Below are positions 1 through 11,706 of a stretch of DNA of 64,000 bases, piece after piece (positions within the stretch are counted from its first letter, which is position 1; every line of letters begins with the position of its first letter). Location: positions 6,944,924 to 7,008,923 of the forward strand of contig CM041198.1 in assembly GCA_023078555.1 (NCBI GenBank), in the 5' to 3' direction. Position numbers and translations under genes: made by a program. This DNA is from Ulva prolifera. Taxonomy: Eukaryota > Chlorophyta > Ulvophyceae > Ulvales > Ulvaceae. The notes beneath the pieces are model-generated. The model had not been told where the DNA came from, searched no databases, and saw only the letters and a list, made by a program, of their open reading frames with translations.

Positions 1-964
1 GAGCGATAGCCCCGACTGGCAACCTGGCCAGCACAGATGTCTACAAGCACAGCAGCCAGCAGGAATTGCAAATGTACACAATCGCGCATTCGGTAGTTGC
101 TGTATTTGTACCCTTCGCTCAGCATCTTCTTCGCCGGGCATCAGGGCCCTTCCATCCGGCCAACGCTGCAGACGCCCATGCTTTCAACCATTGACCAACA
201 CCCGTCAAGCCACGATTTTTGCGCTAGATCACAAAACGTATGTTGAATGGATGCAAAGGGCAGAGAATAACAAGCCAACAATCAGGCTGCAATTACAGGC
301 TACCTTTATTACGAGGAGTGGTTCCGCCCCTCACGCAACCGGAGCACTCGTGACTCCACAGCAGCTTCAGACCAAGGCCCTGGTCAGCGCACGACACGTG
401 CGGGCATGCTTTACAAGCCATCGTTGTCATTCACGCCTCCGTGCTACACTATAGGCTGACCCAGGCTGTCCGAGCTCTTCAGCTGTGCAGCAAGCTACCA
501 ACGAAGCGAGCTCGCGAGGAATGCCTGGAAGGTACTGGACCCGCCAAACTCACAGCTTCTGCGATGAAGATTAATTATCGTGCATGCAATCTGAGGTCTG
601 CGCGCGGGTGCTACCAAGGTAACGCTGCATGTTGCTTTGACCAATGCGAACCAGGCCTGAGCTTGGGCCTGTCTCTTGGGAGTAGCCAGGTACTGCTGCC
701 ATACAATGATCTCATCACACGGCACGTGCACACAAAGGTCCATGAGGGCGAGTTTTGATTTATGTCGAGCATGCACATCCAGTGTCCGCCAGTATGTGAT
801 CACACAAATGATCGGCTCGACTTCGTACACCAGCTGCAGCTATCAGGCATTCCTAGACCACGTGTGCCTGCATCTGCACATACTTGGACAAGCTTCTGGT
901 GTGTATGCATTAACAAAAGATAGAGGTCTGGCATCCAGATGGTTCCCGGAATCCGCTCGTCAAC
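1..964 (+). repeat. Diverged fragment of the module end (third copy)
   Basis: This stretch aligns with about 15678-16640 and, in copy 2, with about 48762-49725. Both begin with the same GAGCGATAGCCCCGACTG block, but many substitutions and small indels separate them, so this is a much older copy than the two near-identical ones. At about 963 it joins module DNA at a shared segment beginning AACCCACTCACTCACTC. I see no convincing gene in it. Confidence 0.75.
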
Positions 965-2842
965 CCACTCACTCACTCATGGCACCAGGCCGGGCATGAG
1001 CTCGCACCACAGCCCTACCAAAGATTAGGGAACACCTTCCAAAGAGTGCTATGCGATGTTGGAACACTCGATGGGGCAAAGAATGCATGTAGAACCCTGT
1101 CACCCAACCATCATGATCACGACTGCCGCTGTTGTCACATCGTCAGGGTGCATCATTGCCATGCCGACAACCGGCACTGACCCCTTGCCCACCACAGCCT
1201 CGCCGGTGCCATGCTGCAGATATCCTCTAGAGAGGAGACCCGCGCACGCGCATGCAGGCCATTAGTAGCCGCAATGCGCAGCAGCAGTCGCGGCGGTCGG
1301 CCCCCTTCCGGGACGCACCTCCACCCACCCTCCTCTAATCTCGCAGAGGCGCACATGTGCAGCGCTGCGCAACATTCCTTTTTAAAAAAGAAGGCCGGTC
1401 ATTGTTGACATGTGCCTCTGTCGGCTGCTTTCCGGCTTGGACGTCCCCTCCTCCGCTGTCTGCAACGGCATGTGGAGGCTGCTGATCGGCGCAAGCAGGG
1501 CGTCTATGGCCGCACCGGCTCGCAAGGCGTGTGCCTTGACCAGGCTGCAGCACGCAACGTACGATTGGATCGGCCCCGCTGAATTCGTGTTCCTCAGAAG
1601 TCTTACTGACGTGGCTGTTGGTTCGGGTGATGCCTCGAGGATCCGGGCGGCTGTTCCTACAGAATATGCTGCGCAACCTGTTCACAGCGCTTTGCTGCAC
1701 GGTCGCCCGCTAGGTGCATGCTGCCGCTCCGCTGGTGGCACGTCGCGAAGGCAAGGCAGTTTTGACAGTAGCGGCGCTGCCCAGCGACCTCTCGCCGCGG
1801 CGAGAGGTCGCTGCGGTGGTCAGGTCAGTCGCTGAGGTGGTCAGTGAGCGGCGCCGCTCACTGACCACATGGCGTTAGCGGTGGGCCGCCGGGCTTCGCT
1901 GGCCCTCCAGAAGATCTGTGCTGCTCGGCTTTGCGCTGCTTTATGGCCTGCATTGCGGGCGCTTGCCTTGCATGTCCCGGAACATCCATGACCCTGCTGG
2001 TGTCACGGTCCCAATGCGAACCGGTGGTAGTGTTGCATTCTGTGCAGTACACGCGTGGGTTTGTTGCATGCTGCTCAGGGGGGGGCATCTGCTGCGGGAT
2101 CGCAAGGGACGGGTAATGAGTTGCGGGATTGGGCGCTGTGGGCAGTCACCAGTTCTTACGCCCGGCGGCAGCTGTGCTCTGACGTGATCTGATGTGTGGC
2201 TGCGTAGGCCTAGCGTGGCGTGGGCCATATATGCTAAGGCCATGAGGCCATGCATGCCTGGGTTTCCGGGGGCTTGCATGCATGTTTATGTGAGTTTGTG
2301 CAGGTTGGCTTTTGCTAGACAACAGAGTCTGGGTCAGGTCGTGTGAGGTATGTGAGGGGTTGTGTGACAACGACACACTCAGAGAGGCAGGCCGCCCCCC
2401 CCGGCAGGCAGCCCCCCCCCGGGCAGCCCCCCCCGGCGGCGCGCCCACGCTACGCCCGGGCGTCCCAGCTGTATGCGGTGACGGGCGCCCCAGCAAGACA
2501 CGGGTCTGTGTGTGATACGGGCGTGTGGGTTGGGGCGTGTGAGTGTGTGGGCGGCGCGTGAGTGGGTGAGTGTGGGCGTCACACCGTGACGTGTACACTC
2601 CTGCTCGCCACCTTTATCCTTGTAACACCCCCGCGCGCCCCCACCCATATGCATGAGGGCACACGCCCCGATCACACGCTGCCCTGTGCACATACACAGA
2701 ATGATCACACCACCACCCCACGCGGCCGAGTTGATTTGTGTGTGCAGCGGCCTGCAGAACAGAAGAAGGCAAACACCAAAACATACACGTGCCCTGCACC
2801 GGTGCCATACCCGAACCCCTTCTCACGCAACAGAAGAATATT

Positions 2843-2899
2843 GATTCCGATGACATTCTGTTTTGGTGTTTGTCTACTCCCGTTCACTCTTTTGTAAAT
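2843..2899 (+). repeat. LINE 3'-end relic
   Basis: It matches the terminal 3'-UTR of the LINE fragment at 26096-26706 in reverse complement: a GGTGTTTGTCT...CCCGTTCACTC block ending in TTTTGTAAAT. The copy-2 counterpart is 20927-20983. It is too short to carry coding sequence, as expected for a strongly 5'-truncated insertion. Confidence 0.55.
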
Positions 2900-4257
2900 C
2901 CCCCCTTCATACGAGAGATGAGTATGTGGAGGACATTTCGAAAGGGATTCTTGTGTCGTGGTTTTTAAAACTCTGCAAGTGTCGACATACAGCAATTTAT
3001 TGTGAAGGCTTTGAGATCATTCCTGTCCAGCGCCGGCGTCGTTCCAACGCTCTGATCTGCTGTGCGCTGTTGCGTGACGTCAAACGATGTGCCCACCTTG
3101 CCTTCCAGGTCTGCGCAGCCTTCACGTTCAAGGCCACCGCGCAAGAACATGCGCAACACGACGCGGTGTTTAAGTTGACTAAATCATGGTGCGGCTGCCC
3201 GCACATGCGTCATAACAGCGCGAGCTCACAGTGAATGCACGCATACCTGCGAATGCGGTTTACAAAAGAGGGAACGGGAGAGGACAAACATACTTGCGAA
3301 TGCGGTTGGTCGTGCAATCCGCGCGGTTGTCCACTGCAAGTGAACTGCCATCTCGCCCAGTCCTTCGCACCAGTCACCGCTGTATAATGTATGCACAGCT
3401 TTGCAATCGCAGGTCACCACCATTCTGTACATGTCTCTGTAGCGATCATCTCGGCAGACTGTTTACAGCTGTGGCTGTAGCCTGTTGCTGCAACAATCAG
3501 TGTCGCGCGCTGCCAGCACACGCACCGCAAGCCAGGGCGATTCTTACAAGGTCTGCATGAACTCCTTGACTGTTTTTGGTCATTTGGCTACTTGGACATG
3601 CGTGCGTGAACGAGCTGTCCCAGCAGAGCAGGGCGACATTGGTGTGCCGTTGTACCAGCTGATTATAGCAGGTCGAGCGTTAGCTCAGGTACACACAACG
3701 AGAGTATCGGATCCAATGTTGCTGTGACGATTATTTGCGTTGATTCATCAGTAGTGCATCATTCCTGCAGCTGGTGGCGGGATTCATGTCACAGGCCAAG
3801 TCCTAGGTGTACAACACACATGGGCGTGGGGTGGGGTGTGTGGCTGTCTTTCTGTACACAAGTGCCGTGGACGCGTGTGAGCTGCGGTGCTGGCATCCTC
3901 TGATTTTGGTGGCATTGATGTTCATGTTCTCGTGTATGGTTCCGGAGGTGCTGCCTGCCTCCCCGTTCCTGTCCTTGTATCACATGTGGCTCATGTGAGT
4001 GCTCATCATGAGGTAGCTGTGTCCAGGTCACCCCTTGTAGGCATTGCGCCTTCTATTGTTGGAAAGTTGGCAGAATATTGTCGCGTTGTGGATGTGTGTG
4101 CTTCGACGCTGGTTTTTCAGCCAATGCATATCGCATGTGGGCAATGCTACACACACCGCTCACCAGCCACTCTGGAATGTCCGTGTCCTTTTTCTGCTCT
4201 GTACATGCTCGTGCAGGCATGGGGAAGTCGATGCAACATTAAGGATGTCTTGATGAT

Positions 4258-4325
4258 TTTGGCACAATGCAGGTATACCTGCATTGTGCCAAAGTACAAC
4301 AAGTAGTATACTACTTGTTGTACTT
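4258..4325. repeat. Two abutting perfect palindromes (copy 1 only)
   Basis: 4258-4293 is a perfect palindrome with 18-bp arms, and 4292-4325 is a second with 17-bp arms, sharing two bases. At the matching place in copy 2 (22798-22830) only the left arm of the first and the right arm of the second are present, fused directly. The structure is X-X'-Y'-Y here against X-Y there. It lies just upstream of gene A1. Confidence 0.9.
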
Positions 4326-4342
4326 GTGGAGCATAACTCGCA

Positions 4343-6181
4343 ATGCCGTCGCGTGGCCGTCGCAAGAACAAATCTAAGAGCGGACAAAAGAAAGGTGCAC
4401 CCCTGAGAAGTCGCCCATTGCATGCCCTTTCATGCCATCTGGAACAGGCACGTATCGTCGAGCATCTTCATGCGCCACTTGTACATGCTGTGGCACGCTT
4501 CACAAAAAGGAGCATCGCAGCGTCTTCCTCCAACATGGAATGCATTGGCTCGTGCTTTCATCTGCACACAAGCAGAGTTGTCTTGATGAACTTGGAAGGG
4601 TCCGCCAAAGCATTTTGCCTTCCCGAGAGGATGCGATTGACGTGTGCTGATGTACAGGTACTTATACTCAAAAAACACAGGGGCCGGACAAGCCAGGCAA
4701 CACAACACAATCCAATGTCAAGCGCGTGGTCCTGGTCGGCTCGACTGGTGCAGGCAAGTCCAGCATGGCAAATTTGTTGGCGGGACAGGTGTACTGGGAT
4801 GAAGGTCCTTTTACAGTAAGCAACGAAGCAATTTCGTGCACCCAAGAGATCAGAACTCACACACATAAGACCGCGCCGGGAGAGCTTGAGATTGTTGACA
4901 CGCCAGGCCTGGGAGATCGTCCAGCCCGAGAACAAGAAGAGAGCGATGAGGAGTACTGGGATCGCGCAAAACTTCGCAGCACTAAATACTTCACAGATAT
5001 CTCACGCGAGCTTCACCAGAAGGGCGGACTGGTGTTGTACGTGCACAAGGTCGATCGTGGAGCGAATTACAACCATGTGAAAGCGCTTGACCTGGTTCTC
5101 GACGGGGCCTTTGTCACATGCGCAGGGCTCATCATCACAGGTGTGTCAAACGCGTCTCAACTTTGTCTTGTCCACCAGCTCCCAACAGGTTGTGGTGTAT
5201 GTCGACAATAATCACTCTCTCGACGCAAATGTGAGCACCGTCCATCGCAAGGGTAGCTTTTGTCAAGCATGTTGGCTTCAAGCCATGTATATCCATCTGC
5301 TCCAGAAGGGCAGTTAATGCTCTGTGGCAAGTGTTGTATGCGAGTGCAACATGAGCTCAAAGGGTGAGACCGTACATGTAAGCAGTGCTATGTATGTACT
5401 TGTGCACAGCTGTGTGAGACTGACTTGCTGTCTCCGGATGGCATGCACATGCATACTAGCTCAGTCACTGTCATGGTGCCAGCTTGATTAATGCTATGTT
5501 GTAGGTGGCTTCAGTGTGCGCAGTATTCAAGACTACAACAACATCCAAGGGAGCGGCGCGGAAGCAAATCGAAAGCGATTCGAAGCTGTGCAAAAGTATG
5601 AGGTTGAGCTTGAAAAGCTCCGGCGAGATGTGGAGGAGAAAGGTCAAGTGAGCTTTGCATTTGTACATGGGGTGGACGGTCGCGCCATGCTCGGCCATCC
5701 TGCGCACACGGGCAGCTTGCTGCCTAGGATCCAATGTCATGTGCAACATGGCGTTGAACCACAAGTAGCCATAGAATGGCAGAAGTTGCTGGACGAAGGA
5801 ATCACTGAGGTCAAGGCTGCCCGCGCAGCGGAGGCAAATGTGAGAAGTGCTGATGCTGCCATTGCTGCCAAGGAAGGCGAGAATGATTGGCTTGAAGCTC
5901 AGATCAAGAACTGCAACACCACCATGTGTACAGCAGGTTGCTTTGCTGCATGTGAACTTTGGCTGTGGGTGGTGGGTTTTCCTGGTCTTGGAGCTGGGGT
6001 GGCTGTGTCGATGACTGTATCATCGCAGTTGGCAAAAACCTCATTCCAGCACAAGAGAGCGCAGAACGAGCAACACATCGCAAAGCTGAGAGAGAGCAAG
6101 ATAGCTTGGGAGACGAGCAAGTCTGCAGACGAGCTGCATCAAGAAGCTGAAGCGATGAAGCACCTTGTCTACTGTCATTGA
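4343..6181 (+). CDS. AIG1/IAN-type GTPase A1 (4 exons)
   Basis: Predicted GTPase of the AIG1/IAN (TRAFAC) type; in other eukaryotes such proteins act at membranes in stress and pathogen responses, but the role here is unknown. My model is exons 4343-4394, 4448-4599, 4681-5140 and 5505-6181, which read through for 446 residues. Exon 1 is basic. Exon 2 is Cys-rich (CATCTCCG). Exon 3 holds the P-loop GSTGAGKSS and the Walker B/G3 DTPGLGD. Exon 4 is charged and probably coiled-coil, then has a Gly-rich hydrophobic segment (ELWLWVVGFPGLGAGVAVS) that could touch a membrane, and ends LVYCH. A canonical G4 TKxD is not evident; the region reads AGLIITGGF. Junctions 1/2 and 3/4 are supported by the same phase and position in gene B. 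Junction 2/3 is less certain: the frame runs straight through except for a TGA at 4648-4650. Confidence 0.75.
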
Positions 6182-7527
6182 CCATGGCAGATGAGCTCAT
6201 TTGAGGTGTCACATGGCACGGGTGGAGGGAGATGATCGGTTCCATTGATTCTATAGCTTGCATAGCAATTTGTTCGCGGTGCAGTGTTGTGGGACGCTTG
6301 ATTGAGCAAAATACACTGGCTACACAGTCACGCTAGCGGTCCACTAGTCCGCCAGCGCCTAGCACACACCCTGGACTCGTCTGTAAGCTTAAGGCTGTAT
6401 GGCCATGTGTCACGGGTGGGCCAAGTAAGGGCCTATCGCAAGCTTTGGAATCCGCAGCCTTTTGATCTGGTTTGTTTTTAAATGGTATCTAGTGAATTAT
6501 TCTCATGGATCATATGCCTGTTAAGACAAGCTAAGGTGTACAGACTCAATCGCACCTGTCCCGGCATCAAACTCCGACTTTGTCCTTGTTGTAACACATA
6601 CACACTCACATTCATGCATGGATGAGGTGCAGCTCTGCAACAGAACTAAGGCATGGCCAGTGACACACACGTTTCCGCCGTGAGGCAGGAGGGTGCGTAA
6701 TGATGCGGGTGTGTGCATGCTTGAGGGTTTGTGGTGGATTTTTTTACCTGTGCGGGTATACTACACGGCCAAAGGTGATGAGGCCAGCAGCACCGCCAGC
6801 GCAACGGACAAGCACGCCAGAGCTACCAGTGCATCCCGTTGACAACAAGTCCTACCCACGCCGAACTCGGCCCGGGGACAGGTACCCTGGCAGAGCATGG
6901 CAGACGCCGCACACGGACACGCATGCGCGTGTGTGGCTACGCAGCCGGCAATTGTGGTGCCCATTTATGTGTCCCGCGGTGCTACCTGCCTCTCTGATTT
7001 CGTCCTTGTAACACACGTTCCTCCCACCTTGAAAATTGACCTGTGAAGCCGGCGATACTTGGAGCCTTCATGCAGGCCGTTGACATCAACAACATACACG
7101 CTCAGATTGCTAGCAGCGGTGTCCACACTTGCCGAAACGGACACTCTGCAAGGTTTAAGGAGACGGTTACGTGAAAGTGGACTTTCATCCCAAGGCAGGG
7201 ACTGGCACCCGACGTGAAAGCTAGCTAGTTGACAAAGCAGTGCTGAATCATAAGGTGAGCCCCGGCGATCGTATGGCAAAGCAAACAAACACTTTCAGCC
7301 AAACTAGCGACGGCACTCAACTCCACAGGTTGAGCCCAACTGCAGCAAGGCACGAGGAATTGGACTCTAGCTATAGAGCTGCAATGCATACATCACAATC
7401 TCCCACAGCCACCCGGGTCCATGTCCATGTGTAAGCATGAGAAGGAGCGGCTACACAATCCCGGTGGACAGCAGCCTCCAGCGCCAGGCCAGTGATGTAG
7501 CCTACACCGCGTATGTTTCCAACCCCC

Positions 7528-7529
<2 letters not shown>

Positions 7530-7567
<38 letters not shown>
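7530..7567 (+). repeat. Poly-C tract
   Basis: An uninterrupted run of about 38 C. The counterpart in copy 2 is 26037-26075. It creates an artefactual poly-proline open frame on the plus strand and poly-glycine on the minus strand. Confidence 0.95.
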
Positions 7568-8226
7568 ACCCCCCATCGCAACCTACGTACCCCATATACG
7601 CAGTTCGTACACAGACCTCTCAAAGTGATTTTGGCCAATCTCATACGTATTGTACGGTGGACGCCGACACCTAGGGCAATCGAACCTGTGCTGCGATCGA
7701 ACCTGTGCTGCGATCCCGGACCCAGACGGCCGAGGTACACTAACCCAAAGCCATGCATCCGGCATTCACCCTGCGTGATGGGCCGAGCATGGCAGCTTGA
7801 GCCATGGCCGAGGGCAACGGGTCTGAGCGGGGTGGGATCTGTCCACCGCTGTAGGCTGTAGGCTGTATGCGTAGGCGTAGCCGTAGGCGGTGTGCGGGTG
7901 TGGGTATGTGAGGCACTGACCTGTGCATGCTGCTGAGCCTGGAGGCTGCCATGTCAGGGTTCCGTGTCAATCGGCAGCTGGACGCAGATGGGTGGCTTAC
8001 ATCGGAGGGTTGGATAGGTCTGCATTTCCACGTCGCAGTACTTAATTGCGGTGTACATTGCCTCCCGGACTTATCCCAGTGCCACGGCGTGACAGCTCGT
8101 ACACCGGCCGGTACCAGATTCGCGATGTCCTCGCGATCGAGAGGCATGCATATGTAATCGCCCGTCCGGCTGGCGCCTCCAAGATCAGCTACATCAGCGG
8201 AGCGCTTCTGCCACTGCTTTTCATTG

Positions 8227-8330
8227 CACACTCGCAGACATACACGAACACTACACACACACGAACACTACAACCGCACTCACAACTCAGTCCGGCAGGA
8301 TCGCGTCCTCCAGGCCCGCATCATATCGCA
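8227..8330 (-). repeat. LINE 3'-UTR relic
   Basis: It matches the region after the stop codon of the LINE ORF at 26207, including the end of the coding sequence (GLEDAILPD-like frame) and the AC-rich start of the 3'-UTR, but lacks the terminal TTTTGTAAAT part. The counterpart in copy 2 is about 27352-27455. Confidence 0.5.
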
Positions 8331-9068
8331 TCCGGAGATAGCGCTTGACATGTGCAGCCGTGCAGCTGGTGACGCAGCACAAGGCCTTGCAAGGCCTTCA
8401 CACCAAGCCCAGCGGGCAACGGCCGCGAAGTTTCCGAATATCTGTACGAAGCAGCTTGAGGCTGCCCAAATACGGGGCGTGTCACAACGATCGGCTCACA
8501 GTGATCGGCATGCATACTTGTAGTCAGCGCGTGCAGCGCGGTTGTTGTTCGGGTTCGACACACCACTCTACGATTCTCGTCCATCAAAGAGGACTTCCCA
8601 GCATTTATATCAGGCTTCCCAAGATCATCTTAGCGTGGCGCGCATGTCGTTAACCAGGCTGATCACGCGAGTGCATGTACACGGCCTGCTCGCCCGAACC
8701 TGCACACCAGGCTGCATGCCAGGTACACAAGGAGATCGCAGAAGTTCCTCCACTACTGTTAACATCACTGCTGTCAACTTCTTGGCGGACGGCTGCCGTA
8801 GCTCTTGCCGCGACGACCTGCATCGACACCGGCGCATGAAGCCACAAAGCCAGCGCTGTGTATGACTGCACACGCACGCGCACACCACAGCGACTGCAAG
8901 GTGCGTGTGAGACTCGATTCTGTACGTTTCGGACATGTTTCTGCCAATCGTGTACTTACTTTTGCGTGCTTGAACGAGCTGTCCCAGCGGTGCAACGCGT
9001 TGGAACAGCTCATCCTGGTTATCGTGACCGAGCAGCGTGACGGCGATGTCCTTTTCAAAGTTGTGGCG

Positions 9069-9119
9069 GATGAGATTCGGTTTCGGTGTTTGTCTTCCTC
9101 CGTGCACTCTTTTGTAAAT
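9069..9119 (+). repeat. LINE 3'-end relic
   Basis: It begins GATGAGATTCGGTTTCGG and ends CACTCTTTTGTAAAT, the same 3' terminus as the LINE insertion at 26096-26706. The counterpart in copy 2 is 28194-28244. TGTAA close to the terminus fits a chlorophyte-type poly(A) signal. Confidence 0.55.
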
Positions 9120-9776
9120 GCAAAAGTAGAGTGGATGTGGCTTGACTTTGCCAGAATTGCAGACATTCACAACTCCGAATGAAGGAGTTGCCTTGTGATA
9201 TTATTGTCTCATATCACTATGCAGGCTTCTGTAACGCCTAGCTAGCGTAGTACTAGCATAGAAGAAGCCGGATCAAAGAAACACAGCACAAAAATGTCTG
9301 CCACATCAGCGTTCTCCTACACAGCCACACAGCAGCATCACACTGTCCTTGAGCCTCAGCAGCAGCACCACACGCGCACCTCAATCCAGCAGGGCAGGTA
9401 CATAGTGATATGATTCGAGGACTTAGGCGTTGCTCTGCCGCGGCGGTCGGTGACCTCGAATGGCATGGCGTAGATATGAACACAAACACACCAACACACC
9501 TCGGCGTTGCAGTCTGCATTTCGCGATCGCACGCACATGTGAAGTGATGCAGGAAATTGGTGACATCAAGTTCCTGAATATGCTGCACTAGGGCGACTCG
9601 GATTTTTGTGTGTTACGCTGCTATGGTGTGGCTATACTTGTGGAAGCTGTGTTGAAAGAGCTTCCGGTGCTGTACATTGCATCCATCCAGCCCCGGTCAC
9701 ATTCTTTTTCAACACTGATGCGAGTGAGCATCAGCCTGGCCACATCAGTGTAGGTATCTGAAGAGCTGAGTACATA

Positions 9777-11706
9777 ATGCTGCCAAACATGCATGCCCGC
9801 CGGCGGCGGGCAGAAGACAAGCAAGGTGTGCACCTACTGAGTTGCACTGGGGGCGGCATGTCTGAACAGGAATGCAAAGCCAAGCAGCGTGTTGCTCCGA
9901 TCTCCTATGCTCCGATTACACATGCTTCACTGTGCTATGATCGATGGACTGTTATGCAATTTGTCCAACATGTAGCTCCGCGGCATGCATGTGAAATTGC
10001 ATGTGAAACTGCATGTGAAACTGCGCGCAAGTCGACCGTGATCAGATATCTTCAGCTCGTGCACAAGCCGCCTGCACCTGCGCGGTGTGCTTTCGCTGCG
10101 CATGCGAGACCTCCGCAACGCGCGCGAGATGCCGCGCGAAGGAGCTGCTGTTCTCGGATGAAGAGATCAATCGGATGGATTTGGCTAGGTTTGCCAGAAG
10201 CATTTGGTGAACCCAAGATCATCTGATTCGAATTTGCCGGTGTACAGGTACAAGCGACGCGCCACCCTCCACGGTCAAGCGTGTGGTCCTGGTCGGCTCG
10301 ACTGGTGCAGGCAAGTCCAGCATGGCAAATTTGTTGATGGGCGAGACGTACTGGGATGAAGGTCCATTCACAGTCAGCAACAGCGCACATGCATGCACAT
10401 TTAGGATCGAGACTCACACTCATGAAACAGAACGTGGAGGAATTGAGATCGTTGACACGCCAGGGCTAGGAGATTTTCCACTTCGAGAGGAGGGAGAGAG
10501 CGATGAGGACTACAAGGCACGTGCAGACGAACGCAGCACTGAGTATTTCAAAGACATCTCGCGGGAGCTTCACGACGGGGGCGGGCTTGTGCTGTATGTG
10601 CACAAGGTCGGTCGAGGAGCTAATTACCATCATGTCAAAGCGCTTAACCGTGTCCTCCACAATGCCTTTGTGTCATGCGCGGGGCTCATCATCACAGGTG
10701 TGTCCGAGCAGCGTACATCACGATGGCAGCCTTGGCTGCCCTGATCTTGCCGGGCCAGTGCATGCGTGTGTGCCTTCTCCAGGGTGAGAGTGTGTGTGTG
10801 GGAGCTGGTTGGGCAGAGTGTGCTGTGTGGTGTTTGCCGTGTTGCAATGGCTATGGTGGCCATGTTTCTTTGCCGCCTCCATAATGCCGCATCGCCACAG
10901 CACTGCTTATTCACCTCCATGCACTGGAACAGAATGCAGACTCGGCACCGAAGTGATCGAAGCACTTTGCTGCGTTGTGAGCTTTGTGTTGAGAAAGACT
11001 TCATGACTGCGCCATGTACACTTGTGCAGGTGGCTTCAAACCCCGCACAATTCATGACTACAACAACATCCATGGACGCAGTGTACAAGCAGATACACAG
11101 CGCGTTGAAGCTGTGAATGAGTATGAGACGGAGCTTCAGATGCGACGGCAGGAAGTGGAGCAGGAAGCCGGCGTGCGCTTCGCGTTCGTGCATGGGGTGG
11201 ACTCCAGCGCCATGGCCGGTCATCCCGCGCACACAGCCAGCCTACTGCGCAGGATTCAAGATCACCAGCACGCTGGCCTTGCCAGCGGAATAGCAATAAT
11301 GTGGGAGGATCTGCTGGTGCAAGGAATCACGCAGATCGAAGACGCACGCGCACGGGAGGCGAACGTGAACGCTGCAATTGCAGCAATTACTGCCAAGCAA
11401 AGCGAAAATGATTGGTTTGATACTGAGATCAAGAAGTGCAATATCGCCCTTGCAGCAGCTCCTGTAGGTGCTGCTTGTGAGACATGGTTGTGGTTAGTGG
11501 GTCTGCCTGGTGTTGGGGCTGGGGTAACTGTGTGGGTGAGTGTCTCGTCGCAGGTTGCCAAGTCTACATACACCGCCCGGAAGGAACAAAATGAGAAAGA
11601 CATAGAGGGGCTAGAAGAGAGAAAGAGAGCTTGCCAGACCGGATCATCTGTAGAAGAGCTGCGCGTTGAAGCTGAAAATTTGAGAAGCCTTGTCTACCGT
11701 CGATAA
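9777..11706 (+). CDS. AIG1/IAN-type GTPase B1 (4 exons)
   Basis: Paralogue of gene A1 about 5.4 kb downstream, same strand. My model is exons 9777-9825, 10056-10188, 10255-10697 and 11030-11706, reading through for 433 residues. Exon 1 is short and Arg-rich (HARRRRAEDKQ). Exon 2 is Cys-rich (CTCAVCFRCAC). Exon 3 carries the P-loop GSTGAGKSS and the G3 box DTPGLGD. Exon 4 is charged and coiled-coil-like with a hydrophobic stretch (ETWLWLVGLPGVGAGVTVW) about 60 residues before the end. Introns 1 and 3 match gene A in position and phase, so the pair arose by duplication of an intron-containing gene. Junction 2/3 is tentative; a TGA at 10208-10210 would block direct read-through. No canonical G4 motif is evident. 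The predicted protein is identical to that of B2. Confidence 0.75.

Larger units (their letters stand above)
965..4342. other. No recognisable gene; repeat-rich 5' part of the module
   Basis: Only short open frames with no recognisable product are present. It contains C-rich tracts around 2390-2450 and TG-rich runs. A LINE 3'-end relic lies at 2843-2899 and a partial reverse-oriented one at about 3256-3298. The counterpart in copy 2 (18312-22847) carries two extra insertions. Confidence 0.6.
6182..9776. other. Intergenic region between GTPase genes A1 and B1
   Basis: I recognise no gene. It holds a C homopolymer at 7530-7567, a LINE 3'-UTR relic on the minus strand at 8227-8330, and a LINE 3' end on the plus strand at 9069-9119. 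From about 6.4 kb it is nearly identical to 24.9-28.9 kb. The target site of the copy-2 LINE insertion, empty here, is 7582-7594. Confidence 0.6.

Noticed and set aside
4648-4650. In-frame TGA between exon 2 and the G-domain exon of GTPase A1, and a similar TGA at 10208-10210 in B1, as selenocysteine or read-through
   Set aside because: The TGAs are at non-homologous positions in A and B, and a GT-AG intron covering each restores the frame in both genes.
7437-7628. Poly-proline protein at the C homopolymer
   Set aside because: Produced solely by the poly-C tract; tract length differs between copies.
10630-11232. A 200-codon minus-strand frame (and its copy at 29755-30357)
   Set aside because: It lies antisense to exons 3-4 and the intron of the GTPase B gene and is a shadow of that coding sequence.
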